From a gamma proteobacterium L18 (lineage in GTDB: Bacteria; Pseudomonadota; Gammaproteobacteria; Pseudomonadales; Pseudomonadaceae): 56,973 nt of DNA. The position numbers were made by a program, and so were the translations under genes. Under the pieces are notes generated by a model. That model saw only the letters and a list, made by a program, of their open reading frames with translations, searched no databases and was not told where the DNA came from. Shown here piece after piece: positions 8,098 through 15,817 of this stretch (position 1 is the stretch's first letter; every line of letters begins with the position of its first letter). Location: NCBI GenBank assembly GCA_000497835.1, contig KI547176.1, forward strand, positions 126,802 to 183,774. Reading direction: 5' to 3'.

Positions 8098-9877
8098 CGG
8101 CGTTAATCCACTCTTTCACGACCTGGGCCACGCGACCCGGATCTTCGGCCACCAGACTCTTGATTGCGTTCAGCTGAGCATCATAGCCCTCGCTTGGGCT
8201 TGGCAGCAGGATACTCTGCGGGCCGCCCAGGGAGACGCGGTCGTTGGCCAGTTCGCCATCCAGACCGCCCATGCCACCCAGTTCCACATCGCCGTCGGCG
8301 CCAACCAGGCCTTTGCCCTTGCCGCCGCCGGTGATGTTGTTGAGCACCGGGCGCAGTACACCGAACACCAGCACCAGGATAAACAGCACGCCCAACACTT
8401 GCTTGACCACGTCCCAGAACCAGGGTTGCTGGTAGAAGGACACTTCCGGCACCACTTCGCCACGGTCCGGCGAGAACGGTGCGTTGATGACGGTCACGCT
8501 GTCGCCACGACTGGCGTCGAAGCCTACCGCATCCTGCACCAGACGGGTAAAGCGGCCCAGGTCGTCGGCACTCCACGGGGTGTGGGTGACTTCGCCCTTG
8601 GCGTCGGTCTTCACCTGGTCGTCCACGACCACGGCCACCGACAGGCGGGTCAGGCGACCCTGCTGCTGCTTGGTGTGGCTGATGGAACGGTCCAGCTCGA
8701 AGTTCTTGGTCGACTGGTTACGCTTGTCGGCCGGGTACGGCGCCAGCATCGGCTGACCGGTGGCCGGGTCCATGATCTGCTGACCATTGGCGTCCAGCAA
8801 CGGCTGGCCTGGCGGGATCGCCGCCGGCGTAGCGGCTGCCGCCGCACCGGTTTTCTGCGGTGCGCTGGCCGGGTTCGGCGGCTGGTTGCTCAAGGCACCC
8901 GGCACGCCGGACGGGCCGCTGCCGCTGGAACGCTGTTCAGTCACCGACTGTTCGCTGCGCAGGGCCGGCTGGTCGGGGTTGAATTGTTCGCTGGTGGATT
9001 CCACCGCGCTGAAATCGACGTTGGCCGACACTTCCGCCTTGTAGCGGTCGTTGCCCAGCACCGGTTCCAGGATGTTGTGCACGCGCTGGGTGAGCATGCT
9101 TTCCATTTTGCGGCTGTAGTCAAACTGCTTGCCGGCCATGGTCAGCTCGGAGTCTTGCAACTGGTCGGACAGCAGGTGGCCTTTCTGGTCCACCACGGCG
9201 ACGCCGGACTTGTCCATTTCAGGCACGCTGGTGGCCACCAGGTTGACGATGGCCAGCACTTGCCCGGCGTCCAGGGTGCGACCCGGGTACAGTTCCACCA
9301 GCACCGAGGCGGTAGGCTTGCGGTCGTCACGCACGAACACCGAGCTTTTCGGGATGGCCAGGTGCACGCGGGCACCCTTGACGTTGTTCAGGCTGGAGAT
9401 GGTACGCGCCAGCTCGCCTTCCAGGCCTTGGCGATAGCGAGCGGTTTCCATGAACTGGCTGGTGCCCAGCGCCTGTTCCTTGTCCATGATTTCGTAGCCG
9501 ACGTTGCCGTCGCTGGGGGCTACGCCGGCAGCTGCCAGCTTCATGCGCGCACGGCCGATGTCATCGGCCTTGACCAGCAGCGCGCCGGAATTGGGTTCCA
9601 CGGTGTACGGGATGTCGGCCGCGTTGAGGGTTTCCATCACCTGCTTGGTGTCCATGCCGGCCAGGCTGCCGTACAACGGACGGTAATCGGGCTGCTGCGA
9701 CCACAGCACCACGGCAAAACCAATCGCCACGCTTGCAGCCAGGCCGACCAACAGGCCTACCTGACGCAACACGGTCATCTTGGAAATATTCTCCAGGAAA
9801 GAAAGGCCCATCAGCGGCGACTTGCCACCGGCTGCGCCACTCTTGGCGGGTACGTTATCCACGACTGCGTCTGCCAT
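8090..9877 (-). CDS. fliF: FliF, MS-ring protein
   Basis: FliF forms the membrane/supramembrane ring on which the basal body is built. The 595 residues have two membrane segments, at about 41-60 and 490-508, flanking a large periplasmic part with ring-building motifs. A Gly/Ser/Pro/Ala-rich linker runs through about 310-370. The cytoplasmic C-terminus ends in VVKEWINADE, typical of the FliG-binding tail. It follows fliE by 15 bases. Confidence 0.96.
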   Translation of the reverse strand: MADAVVDNVPAKSGAAGGKSPLMGLSFLENISKMTVLRQVGLLVGLAASVAIGFAVVLWSQQPDYRPLYGSLAGMDTKQVMETLNAADIPYTVEPNSGALLVKADDIGRARMKLAAAGVAPSDGNVGYEIMDKEQALGTSQFMETARYRQGLEGELARTISSLNNVKGARVHLAIPKSSVFVRDDRKPTASVLVELYPGRTLDAGQVLAIVNLVATSVPEMDKSGVAVVDQKGHLLSDQLQDSELTMAGKQFDYSRKMESMLTQRVHNILEPVLGNDRYKAEVSANVDFSAVESTSEQFNPDQPALRSEQSVTEQRSSGSGPSGVPGALSNQPPNPASAPQKTGAAAAATPAAIPPGQPLLDANGQQIMDPATGQPMLAPYPADKRNQSTKNFELDRSISHTKQQQGRLTRLSVAVVVDDQVKTDAKGEVTHTPWSADDLGRFTRLVQDAVGFDASRGDSVTVINAPFSPDRGEVVPEVSFYQQPWFWDVVKQVLGVLFILVLVFGVLRPVLNNITGGGKGKGLVGADGDVELGGMGGLDGELANDRVSLGGPQSILLPSPSEGYDAQLNAIKSLVAEDPGRVAQVVKEWINADE

Positions 9878-9892
9878 GTCTCAATCTCGCCC

Positions 9893-10222
9893 TTAAACCG
9901 GCATCTGCATGATGTCTTGGTACGCCTGAACCAGCTTGTTGCGTACCTGGGTCAGCGCCTGGAACGACACGCTGGCTTTCTGCGACGCGACCATCACGTC
10001 GGTGATGTCTACACCGCTTTTGCCGATTTCGAAGGCGTTAGCCAACTGATCGGACGCCTGTTGGGTGTCGCTGACCTTGTTCACCGCATTGCCGAGCAAA
10101 TCGGCAAAGCTGCTGGTACCGGCCACTTCGGGCGCGGCAGCAGTTTTGCTGGCCCCCATGGCATCGGCCTGCATGGTGCGCATGTCCATAATCAGACGGT
10201 TGAATTCAATACCTTGGCTCAT
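9893..10222 (-). CDS. fliE: FliE, MS-ring/rod junction protein
   Basis: FliE joins the MS-ring to the proximal rod and is among the first export substrates. The 109 residues include the conserved C-terminal half (KSGVDITDVMVASQKASVSF), which fits D0-like helices. It is the first gene of fliEFGHIJ. GGAGAGAG precedes the ATG, and a near-consensus sigma-54 promoter lies about 65 bases upstream. Confidence 0.94.
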   Translation of the reverse strand: MSQGIEFNRLIMDMRTMQADAMGASKTAAAPEVAGTSSFADLLGNAVNKVSDTQQASDQLANAFEIGKSGVDITDVMVASQKASVSFQALTQVRNKLVQAYQDIMQMPV

Positions 10223-10284
10223 GGATCACTCTCTCCGACGGCCCGCAATTTTTTGACACTGTTACAACGGATACAAAGGAGGTA

Positions 10285-10299
10285 GCAACAAGGGTGCCA
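10285..10299 (-). promoter_or_regulatory. Sigma-54 promoter of the fliE operon
   Basis: Minus-strand TGGCACC-N4-TTGC, with correct GG-GC spacing. Predicted start near 10272, giving a leader of about 50 bases to the fliE ATG. Expected activator: FleQ. Confidence 0.8.
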
Positions 10300-10344
10300 G
10301 CTCCTGACTTGCATCACGAATTCGTTACAAAACAATCCCCAAAC

Positions 10345-10424
10345 TGTGGGACCGAGCAAAGCTCGGGAAGCAGGCAACGCGATATTCGGTGGTACCTGCT
10401 TCCCGAGCTTTGCTCGGTCCCACA
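10345..10424. repeat. Perfect 30-base-arm palindrome between fleR and fliE
   Basis: Arms 10345-10374 and 10395-10424 (outer end TGTGGGACCGAGCAAAGCTC) are exact reverse complements around a 20-base loop. It lies 26 bases past the fleR stop and upstream of the fliE promoter, so it may end fleSR transcription. Same architecture as the other palindromes here but a different arm sequence. Confidence 0.8.
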
Positions 10425-10450
10425 TGGAGGATGTGCTCGACTTTAGATAT

Positions 10451-11854
10451 TCAACTGGCGTACAAGCTGGCCTCGACGTCCATGCCGGCATCGCGCATCT
10501 GCGCCAGCTTGTAGCGCAAGGTGCGTGGGCTGATGCCCAGGCGCTCGGCGGCTTCCTTGCGACGGCCGCGCTCGGTGCGCAGGGTGTCGATGATCAACTG
10601 GAATTCGCGACGGCGCAGATCGTCGCCCAAGCCGCCCGCTGCCTCGGCCGGCAGCGCCGTCAAGGACTCGACAGGGGCCGGCGCGCTACGCACGATGGAC
10701 AGCGCAGGCAAGGGCGCCGCACCCACAGGCCCCGCCAGGCAGAAGTCCTCGGCCTGGATCAGGCCGCCCTGCTGCAGGATCAAGGCGCGCTGAATGGCGT
10801 TGTCCAACTCGCGCACATTACCCGGCCATGGGTAGCTCACCAGGCAAGCCTGGGCACCGGGCGCCAGGCGCACGGCGGCATGCTTCATTTTATTGACGTG
10901 TTTGGCCAGCAGGCGCTCGGCCAGCGGCAGAATGTCGGCGGTGCGCTCACGCAACGGACGCCAGGCCAGCGGGAACACCGACAGGCGATAGTACAAGTCT
11001 TCGCGGAAACGCCCCGCCGCCACTTCACCGGCCAGATCGCGGTTGGTGGTGGCCACCACGCGGATGTCCAGGGCGATGGGCTTGCGCGCGCCTACCCGCT
11101 CCACTTCGCGCTCTTGCAGCACGCGCAGCAACTTGGCTTGCAGGCCCAGCGGCATTTCGGAAATTTCGTCGAGCAACAGGGTACCGCCGTCGGCCTGTTC
11201 GAACTTGCCGGGCTGAGCGGCAATGGCGCCGGTAAACGAGCCTTTCTCATGGCCGAAGAGCGTGGCTTCCAGCATGTTGTCGGGAATGGCCGCGCAGTTG
11301 ATGGCAATGAATGGCTGACCGGCGCGATGGGATTGCTGGTGAATGTAGCGCGCCAACACTTCCTTGCCGGTGCCCGACTCACCCGAGATCAAGACAGTGG
11401 AATCGCTGCGCGCCACGCGGGCGGCCAACTCCAGCAGTTGCGCACTGGCCGGCTCAACCGCCACCGGACCTTCTTTTTCAGCCGCCCCCAGGCAACCCAG
11501 GGCGTGCCGTGCCACCAGGTCCAGCAGGGCCTTGGGCAGGAACGGCTTGACCAGGTAATCCGCCGCACCGGCGCGCATGGCCTCCACGGCACGGTCCACC
11601 GCCGCGTGCGCGGTCATCAACAGCACCGGCAATTGCGGCTGGCGGGCGCGCAGCTGGCACAGCAACTGATGGCCGTCCATGCCCGGCATGTTGACGTCGC
11701 TGATGACCATGCCGAACACCTCGCTGGCCACCGCCAGCAAAGCGTCTTCGGCGCTGCCGACCGCGCGGTATTCATACCCGCCCAGTTCCAGGGTATCGCC
11801 CAGCGCTTCGCGCAGGGCCCGATCATCTTCAACCAGCAGGACCTTGATGGCCAT
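10451..11854 (-). CDS. fleR: FleR, sigma-54-dependent flagellar response regulator
   Basis: FleR is the response regulator partner of FleS and activates the mid-late (hook/basal body) sigma-54 promoters. The 467 residues are a receiver with Asp53 (SDVNMPGMDG) and Lys103 (VKPF), an AAA+ domain with Walker A GESGTGKE at 158-165 and Walker B LLLDEISEM, and a C-terminal Fis-type helix-turn-helix (RRKEAAERLGISPRTLRYKL). The sigma-54 contact loop reads GSFTGA (205-210) instead of GAFTGA. It starts 5 bases after fleS. Confidence 0.95.
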   Translation of the reverse strand: MAIKVLLVEDDRALREALGDTLELGGYEYRAVGSAEDALLAVASEVFGMVISDVNMPGMDGHQLLCQLRARQPQLPVLLMTAHAAVDRAVEAMRAGAADYLVKPFLPKALLDLVARHALGCLGAAEKEGPVAVEPASAQLLELAARVARSDSTVLISGESGTGKEVLARYIHQQSHRAGQPFIAINCAAIPDNMLEATLFGHEKGSFTGAIAAQPGKFEQADGGTLLLDEISEMPLGLQAKLLRVLQEREVERVGARKPIALDIRVVATTNRDLAGEVAAGRFREDLYYRLSVFPLAWRPLRERTADILPLAERLLAKHVNKMKHAAVRLAPGAQACLVSYPWPGNVRELDNAIQRALILQQGGLIQAEDFCLAGPVGAAPLPALSIVRSAPAPVESLTALPAEAAGGLGDDLRRREFQLIIDTLRTERGRRKEAAERLGISPRTLRYKLAQMRDAGMDVEASLYAS

Positions 11855-11859
11855 CAGCG

Positions 11860-13068
11860 TTACTCCTGCACCGCACGGGTATGGATCATGGGCAGCGTCA
11901 CCAGCGCACAGGTACCGCGCCCCAGGCGCGAACGAATCGCCAGCTCACCCTGGTGGGCACGGGACACTGCCTTGACCACGGCCAGGCCCAGGCCCGTGCC
12001 GGTGGTCTTGGTCGTGAAGAACGGCTCGCCCAGACGCGCCAGCACGGCCGGCTCGATACCGCTGCCGTTGTCGCTGATCGCCAGCCGCAGCTGGTGATCG
12101 CGGGCATACAGGTGGATCTTCAGGTGGACCTGGCCCTGGCTGGACTGGATCGAGTTTTCGATCAGGTTCAGCAAGGCGCCCACCAGGGTGTCGCGGTTGC
12201 ACAGCAATTCGCCCCGCGGGCAATCGAACTGCCAGCGCACCGACAAATCCTGCACATGGGTATGGGCCGCCGACTGCAGGGCCTCGAACAAGGCCGCAGG
12301 GGTCAGGCGGTCGCTGAGGGGCAACTCGCCGCGGGCGAACACCAGCATGTCGCGCACTTGATGTTCCAGCTCATGCAGACGCTCTTTCAGGCGCCCGGCG
12401 AAGCGCTGCTGGGTCTCGACCGGCAACGCCTGCTCCGTCAAATGGCTGGCGTACAGCAGCGCGGCCGATAGCGGCGTGCGAATCTGATGGGCCAGCGACG
12501 CCACCATGCGCCCCAGGGACGACAAGCGCTCGTGGCGCGCCAGCTGATCCTGCAGACGACGGGTTTCCGTCAGGTCGTTGAGCAACACCAGCTGGCCCGG
12601 CTCGGCGTCCAGCGAACGGGTGGCGATCGACAGGCGACGGCCATCCTTCAGGGAGATTTCGTGGCCATCGTCTTCACGCGGGGCAAAGCAGCGGGCAATC
12701 ACCTGACGCCACAACATGCCTTCCAGGGGCTCGCCCAGCAATTGGGAGGCCGCCGGGTTGGCTTCGCGCACCACGCCCTGGCCGTCGATGACGATGACGC
12801 CACCGGGCAGCGAGTGCAGCAAGTGCTGCAGGCGGTTGGCCAGGCGCTCTTTCTCGGCCAGCTCGGCCATACGCTGGGCGCTGACCACCGCCAGTTCGCC
12901 CTTGAGCTCCGCCACCCGCGCTTCGAGCATGCCGTAGGAATCGCTGAGCTGGGTGGACATCTGGTTGAACAGCGCAAACGCCTGCTCAAGGCCAAGCCGG
13001 CTGGCCTGTTCAACGCAGGGCTTACCCTCGAGTTCAGGGTCAGTGGTCATGGGGGCGGCCTGTGGCAT
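11860..13068 (-). CDS. fleS: FleS, flagellar sensor histidine kinase
   Basis: FleS is a soluble sensor kinase; no membrane segment is visible. The 402 residues include a PAS domain (about 75-170), a HisKA box with phospho-His194 in SLAHQIRTPL, and an HATPase_c domain with N box LLNLIENSIQ and G boxes SDNGSGI and GTGLGLAV. It is first in the fleSR operon, with GAGAGATC before the ATG. Met7 is a possible alternative start. Confidence 0.94.
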   Translation of the reverse strand: MPQAAPMTTDPELEGKPCVEQASRLGLEQAFALFNQMSTQLSDSYGMLEARVAELKGELAVVSAQRMAELAEKERLANRLQHLLHSLPGGVIVIDGQGVVREANPAASQLLGEPLEGMLWRQVIARCFAPREDDGHEISLKDGRRLSIATRSLDAEPGQLVLLNDLTETRRLQDQLARHERLSSLGRMVASLAHQIRTPLSAALLYASHLTEQALPVETQQRFAGRLKERLHELEHQVRDMLVFARGELPLSDRLTPAALFEALQSAAHTHVQDLSVRWQFDCPRGELLCNRDTLVGALLNLIENSIQSSQGQVHLKIHLYARDHQLRLAISDNGSGIEPAVLARLGEPFFTTKTTGTGLGLAVVKAVSRAHQGELAIRSRLGRGTCALVTLPMIHTRAVQE

Positions 13069-13121
13069 CGTGATCTCTCGCGTGGCATACCGTCATAAAT
13101 GGGTATCGTGACCGGTATGTA

Positions 13122-13136
13122 GCAATCGTCGTGCCG
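13122..13136 (-). promoter_or_regulatory. Sigma-54 promoter of fleSR
   Basis: Minus-strand CGGCACG-N4-TTGC, matching consensus at GGCACG and TTGC. It lies about 54 bases upstream of the fleS ATG. Expected activator FleQ, encoded immediately upstream. Confidence 0.8.
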
Positions 13137-13266
13137 AATCATTTTGTGCGCCGCTTCACAATGGCAAAGATTGGAATCATCCTTGATACAAATCAAGGAA
13201 AGCCAATATAGACGGGGGGTTGCGGGGGAGTTAACACGTGCGACGGGGGATACAGACGAGCTTCAC

Positions 13267-13284
13267 CGGCGCATCCTTGCGCCG
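13267..13284 (-). terminator. Possible hairpin after fleQ
   Basis: CGGCGCA-TCCT-TGCGCCG forms a perfect 7-bp stem about 19 bases past the fleQ stop, but no clear T-run follows. It may be a weak terminator or chance. Confidence 0.25.
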
Positions 13285-13302
13285 ATCAGGGGAACTCAAG
13301 CG

Positions 13303-14778
13303 TCAATCATCTGTCTGATCATCGCCCTCACGGCGGCTCATGCCGTACTTGCGCATCTTTTCCACCAGGGTGGTACGACGGATACGCAGGCGCTCGGCCG
13401 CACGCGCGACAATCCCGTTGGCGTCATCCAGCGCCTGCTGGATCAGGCCCTGCTCCAGGCCACCGAGGTAGTCCTTGAGGTCCAGGCCTTCGGGCGGCAG
13501 CATGGCGCCGGTGGTGAAGTCCGGGGTATGGCCGTTGATGGCCACGCGCTCTTCAAGGTCGCTGCGCAGGCTGTCGACGAGTTGCTCGTCTTCATCATCC
13601 ACGTAACGGAATTTCTTCGGCAGTTCTGCAACACCGATGACACCGTACGGGTGCATGATCGCCATGCGCTCGACCAGGTTGGCCAGTTCGCGAACGTTAC
13701 CCGGCCAGCCGTGGCGGCACAGCGACATGATGGCGGCGGAGTTGAAACGAATCGAACCGCGCTTTTCGTGTTCCATGCGCGAGATCAGTTCATTCATCAG
13801 CAACGGAATGTCTTCGACGCGCTCGCGCAATGGTGCCATTTCAATCGGGAACACATTCAAGCGGTAGTACAGGTCCTCACGGAACGTGCCCACTTCAATC
13901 ATGCCTTCCAGATTCTTGTGCGTGGCGGCGATGATGCGCACGTCGATGCTCTGGGTCTTGTTGCTGCCCACGCGCTCGAAGGTACGTTCCTGCAGCACGC
14001 GCAGCAGCTTGACCTGCATGGGCAGCGGCATGTCGCCGATTTCGTCGAGGAACAGGGTACCGCCGTTGGCCAGCTCGAAACGCCCTGCCCGGCTGGTGAT
14101 GGCGCCGGTGAAGGCGCCCTTCTCATGGCCGAACAGTTCGCTTTCCAGCAACTCGGCAGGGATGGCCCCGCAGTTGACCGGCACGAACGGCGCATCGCGA
14201 CGCTTGGAGTGATAGTGCAGGTTGCGCGCCACCACTTCCTTGCCGGTTCCCGACTCGCCCAGGATCAGCACGCTGGCGTCGGTGTCGGCCACCTGCTGCA
14301 TCATCTGGCGCACGTGCTGGATGGCACGGCTGGTGCCTACCAGGCTGCGGAACAGGTTGGGCTCGCGCTGACGGCCACGCTCGCGGGCCTGGTCGTACAT
14401 CTCGCGATAGACCTGGGCGCGGTGCAGGGAGTCCAGCAGCTTGCTGTAGCTGGGCGGCATTTCCAGACTGGAAAGCACGCGCCGACGCAAGTCTTCTGGC
14501 AGCTCACCCGTATTGGCTTCACCTAAAAGCAGCACCGGAAGGAACTCATCCCACCCTGCGATGGTCTTAAGCAGGCCTTGGAGGGTACCGGGGGCATTCA
14601 CGGTCCCGACAAGGACGCAAAGCACTTCCCGATTCGACGACAACGAATCGACCACCTGCTGCCAGTCGGTACTGGTACAGGGCAAATTTTCTTCGCCGAG
14701 AAAATTGAGTATCACCGCCAGGTCCCGGCGGCGAACGCTATCGTCATCGATTAGCAGAATTTTGGTTTCACGCCACAT
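13303..14778 (-). CDS. fleQ: FleQ, master flagellar sigma-54 activator and c-di-GMP sensor
   Basis: FleQ sits at the top of the Pseudomonas flagellar hierarchy. The 491 residues are a degenerate receiver-like N domain (no aspartate at the phosphorylation position, VLVGTV at 55-60), AAA+ with GESGTGKE at 174-181 and GAFTGA at 221-226, and a Fis-type helix-turn-helix (GIVARAAERLRIRRTTLVEKM). In P. aeruginosa, c-di-GMP binding to the AAA+ domain turns off its flagellar activation. It is a monocistron between fliT and fleS. I could not identify a convincing promoter upstream. Confidence 0.97.
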   Translation of the reverse strand: MWRETKILLIDDDSVRRRDLAVILNFLGEENLPCTSTDWQQVVDSLSSNREVLCVLVGTVNAPGTLQGLLKTIAGWDEFLPVLLLGEANTGELPEDLRRRVLSSLEMPPSYSKLLDSLHRAQVYREMYDQARERGRQREPNLFRSLVGTSRAIQHVRQMMQQVADTDASVLILGESGTGKEVVARNLHYHSKRRDAPFVPVNCGAIPAELLESELFGHEKGAFTGAITSRAGRFELANGGTLFLDEIGDMPLPMQVKLLRVLQERTFERVGSNKTQSIDVRIIAATHKNLEGMIEVGTFREDLYYRLNVFPIEMAPLRERVEDIPLLMNELISRMEHEKRGSIRFNSAAIMSLCRHGWPGNVRELANLVERMAIMHPYGVIGVAELPKKFRYVDDEDEQLVDSLRSDLEERVAINGHTPDFTTGAMLPPEGLDLKDYLGGLEQGLIQQALDDANGIVARAAERLRIRRTTLVEKMRKYGMSRREGDDQTDD

Positions 14779-14945
14779 GCAATAGCAACTTCCCTAGTCA
14801 ACTCGATGCCCTTCACGGGCAAGCTAGACGTCAATTCGCCGTTTACGAATGGTAGACGCCTGAAGAAAGTAAACAGCTACTAGTTAAGTCAAAAAAGCCA
14901 ACACAGTCAAATTTATGGCGCATTACTTCTGATCAACCGAGCAAA

Positions 14946-15239
14946 TTAACGGAACAGATGGTAAACCTTTGCGGCGTTGTGCGCATGTTTCAGTTGTGAC
15001 ATCTCGTCGACTATTGCCTTGCGCTCGCCCCTGCTGACCTCCAGCAATTGCCGATACACGGCCAGCAACCCCTCGAGCTTGCTGCGTACTTCGGCTTCAT
15101 CTTCCGGCTTTTCGGTGGCCAGGGCGTCCACGCAGGCGCGGCACTGGCGGTCCAGTTCGCGGATGGCTTCCCAGTCCCGGGCGGCCAGCGCGTCGGTCAG
15201 GGCATGCCCGGTGTGTTCAATTCGTTGTAGCGCACTCAT
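14946..15239 (-). CDS. fliT: FliT/FleP-like flagellar chaperone
   Basis: Small helical, highly charged protein immediately after fliS, in the place of FliT (called FleP in P. aeruginosa), the presumed export chaperone of the cap protein FliD. I start at the ATG at 15239 (97 residues) because GAGGAAG stands 6 bases before it; an in-frame ATG at 15257 would add six residues but has a poorer ribosome site. No catalytic motif. Assignment rests on position, size and helical character. Confidence 0.72.
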   Translation of the reverse strand: MSALQRIEHTGHALTDALAARDWEAIRELDRQCRACVDALATEKPEDEAEVRSKLEGLLAVYRQLLEVSRGERKAIVDEMSQLKHAHNAAKVYHLFR

Positions 15240-15262
15240 GTCGACTTCCTCGGACATTGGCT

Positions 15263-15658
15263 TTACTCAACTGTAGCAATGGCATCCCAGCCACTCTTGA
15301 CGGTAATCAGCAGGCGGGCGACTTCGTCGATCATGTCTATATCGTTTTTACGATTGGCTTCGCCCAGGCGCTGCATCATGTAAGCGTACAGCGCATCAAG
15401 GTCCTGAAGCGAGGCCGGATCACCGCCACTCTTCTCGGGGTCCAGGCCGGTACGCAAGCCACCGATGATTTCGATGGCCCGGCTGATCATGAGGCCCTTC
15501 TGCGCAGTCTGGCCACGGCTCATCGCACCCTTGGCTTGCGCCAGGCGATCGAGCCCGCCTTCCATGAGCATTTGCACCAGGCGATGAGGGCTCGCCTCGG
15601 AGGTCTGCGCCACAGAACTGACCTTCTGGTATTGGCGAAGGGCTTTCATGCGATTCAT
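15263..15658 (-). CDS. fliS: FliS, flagellin export chaperone
   Basis: FliS binds the flagellin C-terminus and prevents premature polymerisation in the cytosol. The 131 residues show the family pattern: an N-terminal YQ..S(V) segment, then SPHRLVQMLMEGGLDRLAQA and a GLDPEKSGGDPASLQDLDALY region. GAGGAAG lies before the ATG. It is separated from fliD by a terminator hairpin and appears to have its own FliA promoter. Confidence 0.94.
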   Translation of the reverse strand: MNRMKALRQYQKVSSVAQTSEASPHRLVQMLMEGGLDRLAQAKGAMSRGQTAQKGLMISRAIEIIGGLRTGLDPEKSGGDPASLQDLDALYAYMMQRLGEANRKNDIDMIDEVARLLITVKSGWDAIATVE

Positions 15659-15706
15659 GTTGCTTCCTCGTTACACGTCAACAGTGATGTGTGTTGCATG
15701 ACCATT

Positions 15707-15733
15707 GTGTCGACTGGCCCGCAAAAAACTTTA
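15707..15733 (-). promoter_or_regulatory. Putative FliA (sigma-28) promoter of fliS-fliT
   Basis: Minus-strand TAAAG-N14-GTCGACAC. It shares TAAAG and the 14-base spacer with the flgM promoter, and resembles the fliC promoter in its -10. Predicted start about 40 bases before the fliS ATG. It follows the fliD terminator, which would otherwise isolate fliS. Confidence 0.55.
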
Positions 15734-15754
15734 GGGGCGCCTGGGCGGCGGCCT

Positions 15755-15801
15755 GAAAACGAACAAGGCCCGGGCCGTCGAAAACGACGGGGCCGGGCCT
15801 T
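15755..15801 (-). terminator. Intrinsic terminator of fliD
   Basis: A long GC-rich stem (AAGGCCCGGGCCGTCG against CGACGGGGCCGGGCCTT, loop AAAA) lies 17 bases past the fliD stop. On the minus strand it is followed by a T-rich stretch (TTGTTCGTTTTC). Confidence 0.7.
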
Positions 15802-15817
15802 ATGCTGCAGCGGCTGA

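Noticed and set aside
8087..10285. 732-residue plus-strand open frame opposite fliF/fliE
   Set aside because: Shadow of conserved fliF and fliE; composition is typical of antisense frames in high G+C DNA.
14779..14945. Sigma-70 promoter of fleQ
   Set aside because: TTGACT and TTGACG stretches occur on the minus strand, but none has a matching -10 at 16-18 bases.
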